NCBI RefSeq assembly: GCF_019510245.1
Contig: NZ_JAEKKT010000119.1
Coordinates: forward strand, 62,001 to 126,000
From: Streptomyces sp.
GTDB lineage: Bacteria; Actinomycetota; Actinomycetes; Streptomycetales; Streptomycetaceae
Length of the DNA stretch: 64,000 nucleotides
Direction: 5' to 3'
Shown: positions 61,130-64,000 of the stretch, piece after piece
How positions within the stretch are numbered: position 1 is the first letter of the stretch
How the letters are laid out: each line of letters opens with the position of its first letter
Made by a program: the position numbers and the translations under genes
Notes under the pieces: model-generated
What the model was told of the DNA's origin: nothing
What the model saw: only the letters and a program-made list of their open reading frames with translations
Databases searched by the model: none

Positions 61130-61149
61130 TACTGAACAGTGGGTCAGTA
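61130..61149. promoter_or_regulatory. Inverted repeat upstream of the amino acid dehydrogenase
   Basis: TACTGA (61130-61135) and TCAGTA (61144-61149), spacer 8, in the 140-base divergent region, with neighbouring CAGTG copies. Position about 40 bases before the dehydrogenase start fits an operator. Confidence 0.45.
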
Positions 61150-61234
61150 TCGGGAGGCGGATGGCGCGGTGTCAACGCCGACCGTCCGAAGGGCCGACCA
61201 TAATGGGGACCTCGGCGACACCACTGGAGGTACC

Positions 61235-62422
61235 GTGACCGGTTTGCGTTCCCTGAGCTCCGGGCTCCGCGTGCTGCGGCCCGCTGCCTTCGGCGCGGAC
61301 CCCGGCGGCGCGCGCCTGGCCCGCATCCAGGGCTCCCCGAACTTCGCGGACGGTGTCTTCCAGAACCCCGGCGGCACCACCCGGATGCGGCCCTCGGGGT
61401 CGATGCTGGAGTTCGCCAGGACCTACTTCGAGAAGGAGCAGCGGGCCCGCAGAGCCCCCCGGGGCACCGTCCCGGTGCACCCCACCACCGTCGCCGACCT
61501 CGCCCGCCCCGCCGCCACCGGTCTGCGGGTGACGTGGATGGGCCACTCCAGCGTCCTCGCCGAGATCGACGGACACCGTGTCTTGTTCGACCCGGTCTGG
61601 GGCGATCGCTGCTCCCCGTTCCCGTTCGCCGGGCCCAGGCGGCTGCACCCGGTGCCGCTGCCGCTCGCCGAGCTCGGCCCGGTCGACGTCGTGGTCATCT
61701 CGCACGACCACTACGACCACCTCGACCTGCCCACCATCAAGGCGCTGGCCGGCACGGACACCGTGTTCGCCGTACCGCTCGGCGTCGGCGCCCACCTCGA
61801 ACACTGGGGAGTCCGCGCCGACCGGCTGCGCGAGCTGGACTGGCACGAGGAGACCAAGGTCGGCGGACTCACCCTGACGGCCACCCCCGCCCGTCACTTC
61901 TGCGGTCGGGGACTGCGCAACACCCAGCACACCCTGTGGGCGTCCTGGGCCGTCGCCGGCGAGGAGCACCGGATCTACCACAGCGGTGACACCGGCTACT
62001 TCGACGGGTTCAAGGACATCGGCGCCGACCACGGGCCCTTCGACGTGACGATGATCCAGATCGGCGCGTACAGCGAGTTCTGGCCCGACATACACATGAC
62101 GCCCCAGGAGGGCATGCGCGCCCACCTCGACCTCCAGGGCGGGCAGCCGCACGGCGTGCTGCTGCCGATCCACTGGGGCACCTTCAACCTCGCCCCGCAC
62201 GCCTGGGCCGAGCCGGGGGAGTGGACCAAGGACGCCGGCGACGAGGCGGGCCAGGCGGTCGCGCTGCCGCGCCCCGGCGAGCCCTTCGAGCCGTCCGGGA
62301 AGCTGCCCGCGGACCCCTGGTGGCGTACGGTCTCCGCGCCGGTCGCCCGGCCGTGGCAGCGCGAGAAGCGGCCGGAGGGCGCCCCCGGGCAGGGGGACCT
62401 CGGCCTCGCCGGCGAACTGTGA
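61235..62422 (+). CDS. Metallo-beta-lactamase fold hydrolase, NAPE-PLD-like
   Basis: 395 residues. Metal-binding motif SHDHYDHLDLPT (HxHxDH, about 148-159), VTWMGHSSVLAEIDGHRVLFDPVWGDRCSP upstream of it, HSGDTGYFDGF (Asp ligand) and LPIHWGTFNL (last His). The set is typical of the UlaG/NAPE-PLD-like subgroup, which includes phospholipase D-type enzymes and lactonases; the substrate here is unknown. GTG 61235 has GGAGG at six bases. It is divergent from the dehydrogenase gene and followed by a gene-poor stretch. Confidence 0.9.
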   Translation: MTGLRSLSSGLRVLRPAAFGADPGGARLARIQGSPNFADGVFQNPGGTTRMRPSGSMLEFARTYFEKEQRARRAPRGTVPVHPTTVADLARPAATGLRVTWMGHSSVLAEIDGHRVLFDPVWGDRCSPFPFAGPRRLHPVPLPLAELGPVDVVVISHDHYDHLDLPTIKALAGTDTVFAVPLGVGAHLEHWGVRADRLRELDWHEETKVGGLTLTATPARHFCGRGLRNTQHTLWASWAVAGEEHRIYHSGDTGYFDGFKDIGADHGPFDVTMIQIGAYSEFWPDIHMTPQEGMRAHLDLQGGQPHGVLLPIHWGTFNLAPHAWAEPGEWTKDAGDEAGQAVALPRPGEPFEPSGKLPADPWWRTVSAPVARPWQREKRPEGAPGQGDLGLAGEL

Positions 62423-63290
62423 CGGCCGTTCCGGTGCGTCACATGACGAAGGGCCGGTGATTCCGGCTCCGCTGCGGCGGTGACGTGAGAGTGGCGTGGA
62501 TGCCTCTGCGCAACCTGGCAGGGGCATCGTCATGAGCCCTGCCCGTATGCCAAGTCCCGTTTTTCTGCCGGGGCTTGAGCTTTTCCGGTGCCACGCGGCC
62601 CTGTCACTCCCGGCCCTGCCCGGTGCTGTGCGCCGGCCGCTTCCCCCGGCCCTCGCCGGCCGCATCAAGGACCCGGACGTACGGGAGCTCCGCGGAGTCG
62701 GCGCCCTGGACCGGTTCATCGACAGCGCGGACGTCCTGAGCCGCCCGGACCTGCCCCGGGCCGCAGTCGACGCGGTGACGGGCATCCACACCGGCGAGGG
62801 GCCGCCCCGCCGGCGAGGGGCCGCCCCGCGCCCCGACGGAGGGACGCCGTATCCGAGACGGTCACCTTGCGTGACGCTCTGGGGGGTGGTGCGGCCGGCC
62901 TGGAGGGCCCTGTGGCCGCGTCGATCGGCCGGTCGGCGGGTGGCGGACCAAGGGGGGGCGAACGGGACGGAGCGCCGGAAGCCCTGGCCCGGACCTTCCG
63001 TGAGTGACCGTTTCTGAGCAGGTCGGACCGGTGGGTGACCGTTCGGGGGCGGGGTGCCGAGGAGGTTATCGGTCTTTCGTACGACGGCTCATACCAGAGC
63101 GGGACCATCTCCGGGGGACTTTGTCAACTGCCCACCGCACATGATGCGTCGGCGACTACTGTGAGTGTCCGTCGGACGACACGGGGCCGAATTCTTTTGC
63201 GGTCCCCTCGCCCGGCACCGCGATGGCGCATGCCCGACTCGCGCGACCCGCGCGAGGAACCAGGCCCGACGGACCAGTACGAGGACGCAG
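62423..63290. other. Gene-poor stretch with one doubtful ORF
   Basis: About 870 bases. The first 100 bases after the metallo-hydrolase have no gene. A doubtful ORF (62532-63017) occupies the middle and has an 18-19-base tandem duplication at about 62794-62831. Positions 63020-63290 are the upstream region of the sensor kinase, with no clear promoter. Confidence 0.4.
62532..63017 (+). pseudogene. Doubtful, probably frameshifted ORF
   Basis: ATG 62532 with AGGGGC upstream opens a frame of 161 codons. Codon third positions are strongly G/C from about 62650 to 62793 (IKDPDVRELRGVGALDRFID, then SADVLSRPDLPRAAVDAVTG). After the unit GGCGAGGGGCCGCCCCGCC, repeated once (62794-62831), coding character moves to another frame, AVSETVTLRDALGGGAAGLE to ALARTFRE with a stop at 63005-63007. 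A duplication-caused frameshift in an unknown gene is the simplest reading. I do not recognise the family. Confidence 0.3.
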
Positions 63291-64000
63291 ATGTCTCACC
63301 TCCGTGCACCGGCCGCCCGCGCCGACCGCCGTGAGGGCGGCCGGCACGGACGACCGGTCGCCCGATCCGTTCCCGCGCTGCCCGAGACCCACATACGGCC
63401 TCAGCTCATGCGGCTGGCGGTGCTGCCGCCGGTCGCGGTGGCGCTCAGCGGCTGCGCGGCCGTCCTGTTCACCGTCCGCTCCACCGGCGCCCGGCCCAGC
63501 CTCACCCTGCTGGCCGTGCTCGCCGGAGCGGCCTCGGTGACGGCCGCGGGCATCGTGATCGCCGCCGTGGCCGCGGGGCGCGCCGCCCGTTCGGTCAGCG
63601 ACCGCGTCGGCGCCCTGCGCCGCAACGCCGCCCGCGGCGAGGCCGATCTGCTGGCCCTCGTCGACGCACTGCGCCGCGGCGAGACCCCGCCCCCGCGCAA
63701 GCCGCGCGGCGGACCGCCCGAGGACGCGGACGACTTCGAACTGCTCGCCGCCGACCTGTCCCGCGCGCACGACGGCGCCGTCACCGCCGTCGTACAGGCG
63801 GCCCAGCTCTCCAGCCAGGCCGGCAGCGAACAGAAGCTGGAGGTCTTCGTCAACCTGGCGCGGCGGCTTCAGTCCCTCGTGCACCGGGAGATCTCGATCC
63901 TCGACGAACTGGAGAACGAGATCGAGGACCCGGACCTCCTCAAGGGCCTCTTCCACGTCGACCACCTGGCCACCCGGATCCGACGGCACGCCGAGAACCT
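63291..64000 (+). CDS. Conservon-type sensor histidine kinase, N-terminal part
   Basis: ATG 63291 (GAGGA upstream) runs to the edge, 236 codons. Two membrane helices (about 45-65, MRLAVLPPVAVALSGCAAVLF, and 72-97, LTLLAVLAGAASVTAAGIVIA) are followed by RVGALRRNAARGEADLLALV and the dimerisation part EVFVNLARRLQSLVHREISIL then FHVDHLATRIRRHAEN, the pattern of Streptomyces CvnA-like kinases that sit before roadblock, DUF742 and GTPase genes. The large extracellular sensor domain of many CvnA proteins is absent here. The ATPase domain lies beyond the window. Confidence 0.85.
   Translation, partial: MSHLRAPAARADRREGGRHGRPVARSVPALPETHIRPQLMRLAVLPPVAVALSGCAAVLFTVRSTGARPSLTLLAVLAGAASVTAAGIVIAAVAAGRAARSVSDRVGALRRNAARGEADLLALVDALRRGETPPPRKPRGGPPEDADDFELLAADLSRAHDGAVTAVVQAAQLSSQAGSEQKLEVFVNLARRLQSLVHREISILDELENEIEDPDLLKGLFHVDHLATRIRRHAEN

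Overview
The window is high-GC chromosomal DNA from a Streptomyces. The evidence is nearly all-G/C third codon positions, many GTG/TTG starts, chains of ATGA/GTGA/TGATG overlaps, an SsgA-like sporulation protein, a conservon-type sensor kinase start, and the dispersed GGGGCGC repeats typical of the genus. Content and order match, from memory, the SCO6720-SCO6780 part of the S. coelicolor core; no database was searched.

Left part (1-30.9 kb): a 5' part of an ABC-F gene, ssgD, a secreted Asp-box protein, a Rho_N-like protein, an endonuclease V gene broken by an amber codon, a reductase, a four-gene beta-oxidation operon (racemase, F420 enzyme, thiolase, FadB-like) with a MerR regulator, an amino acid permease, a macrodomain gene with a DNA-damage-type promoter, two secreted peptidases, an amino acid oxidase, a second ABC-F protein, a DUF1003 protein, Tex, a PfpI protein, an enoyl-CoA hydratase, an anti-sigma-type ATPase, IPP isomerase and a metal exporter. 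Decay is visible here: a DinB-like remnant, and a deletion that fused two head-to-head genes and removed both 5' halves.

Middle (31.3-52.5 kb): first a seven-gene run in two segments (two CDP-alcohol phosphotransferases, a cytidylyltransferase-like enzyme, a glycerol-1-phosphate-dehydrogenase-like enzyme, a glycosyltransferase and a two-component ABC exporter). I infer that it makes and exports a phosphodiester-linked polyol polymer or glycolipid. It ends at a strong terminator. Then comes a complete hopanoid cluster: hpnC, hpnD, hpnE, a polyprenyl synthase, shc, hpnG, hpnH, ispG, dxs and hpnO, with two tiny translationally coupled ORFs, followed by an XRE-cupin regulator with clear palindromic operators and a 40-residue membrane protein. 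The cluster carries its own MEP-pathway enzymes, and idi lies 9 kb upstream, so precursor supply, C30 assembly, cyclisation and side-chain extension are together.

Right part (52.5-64 kb): a phosphatase, a GH36 alpha-galactosidase, a LysM/M23 cell-wall hydrolase under a ydaO-type c-di-AMP riboswitch, a GDSL esterase, a TetR regulator, a GNAT/XRE-cupin pair whose divergent start codons overlap inside a palindrome, an amino acid dehydrogenase, a metallo-beta-lactamase-fold enzyme, a probably decayed ORF, and the start of a sensor kinase cut by the window edge. I saw no rRNA, tRNA, CRISPR array or transposase gene.
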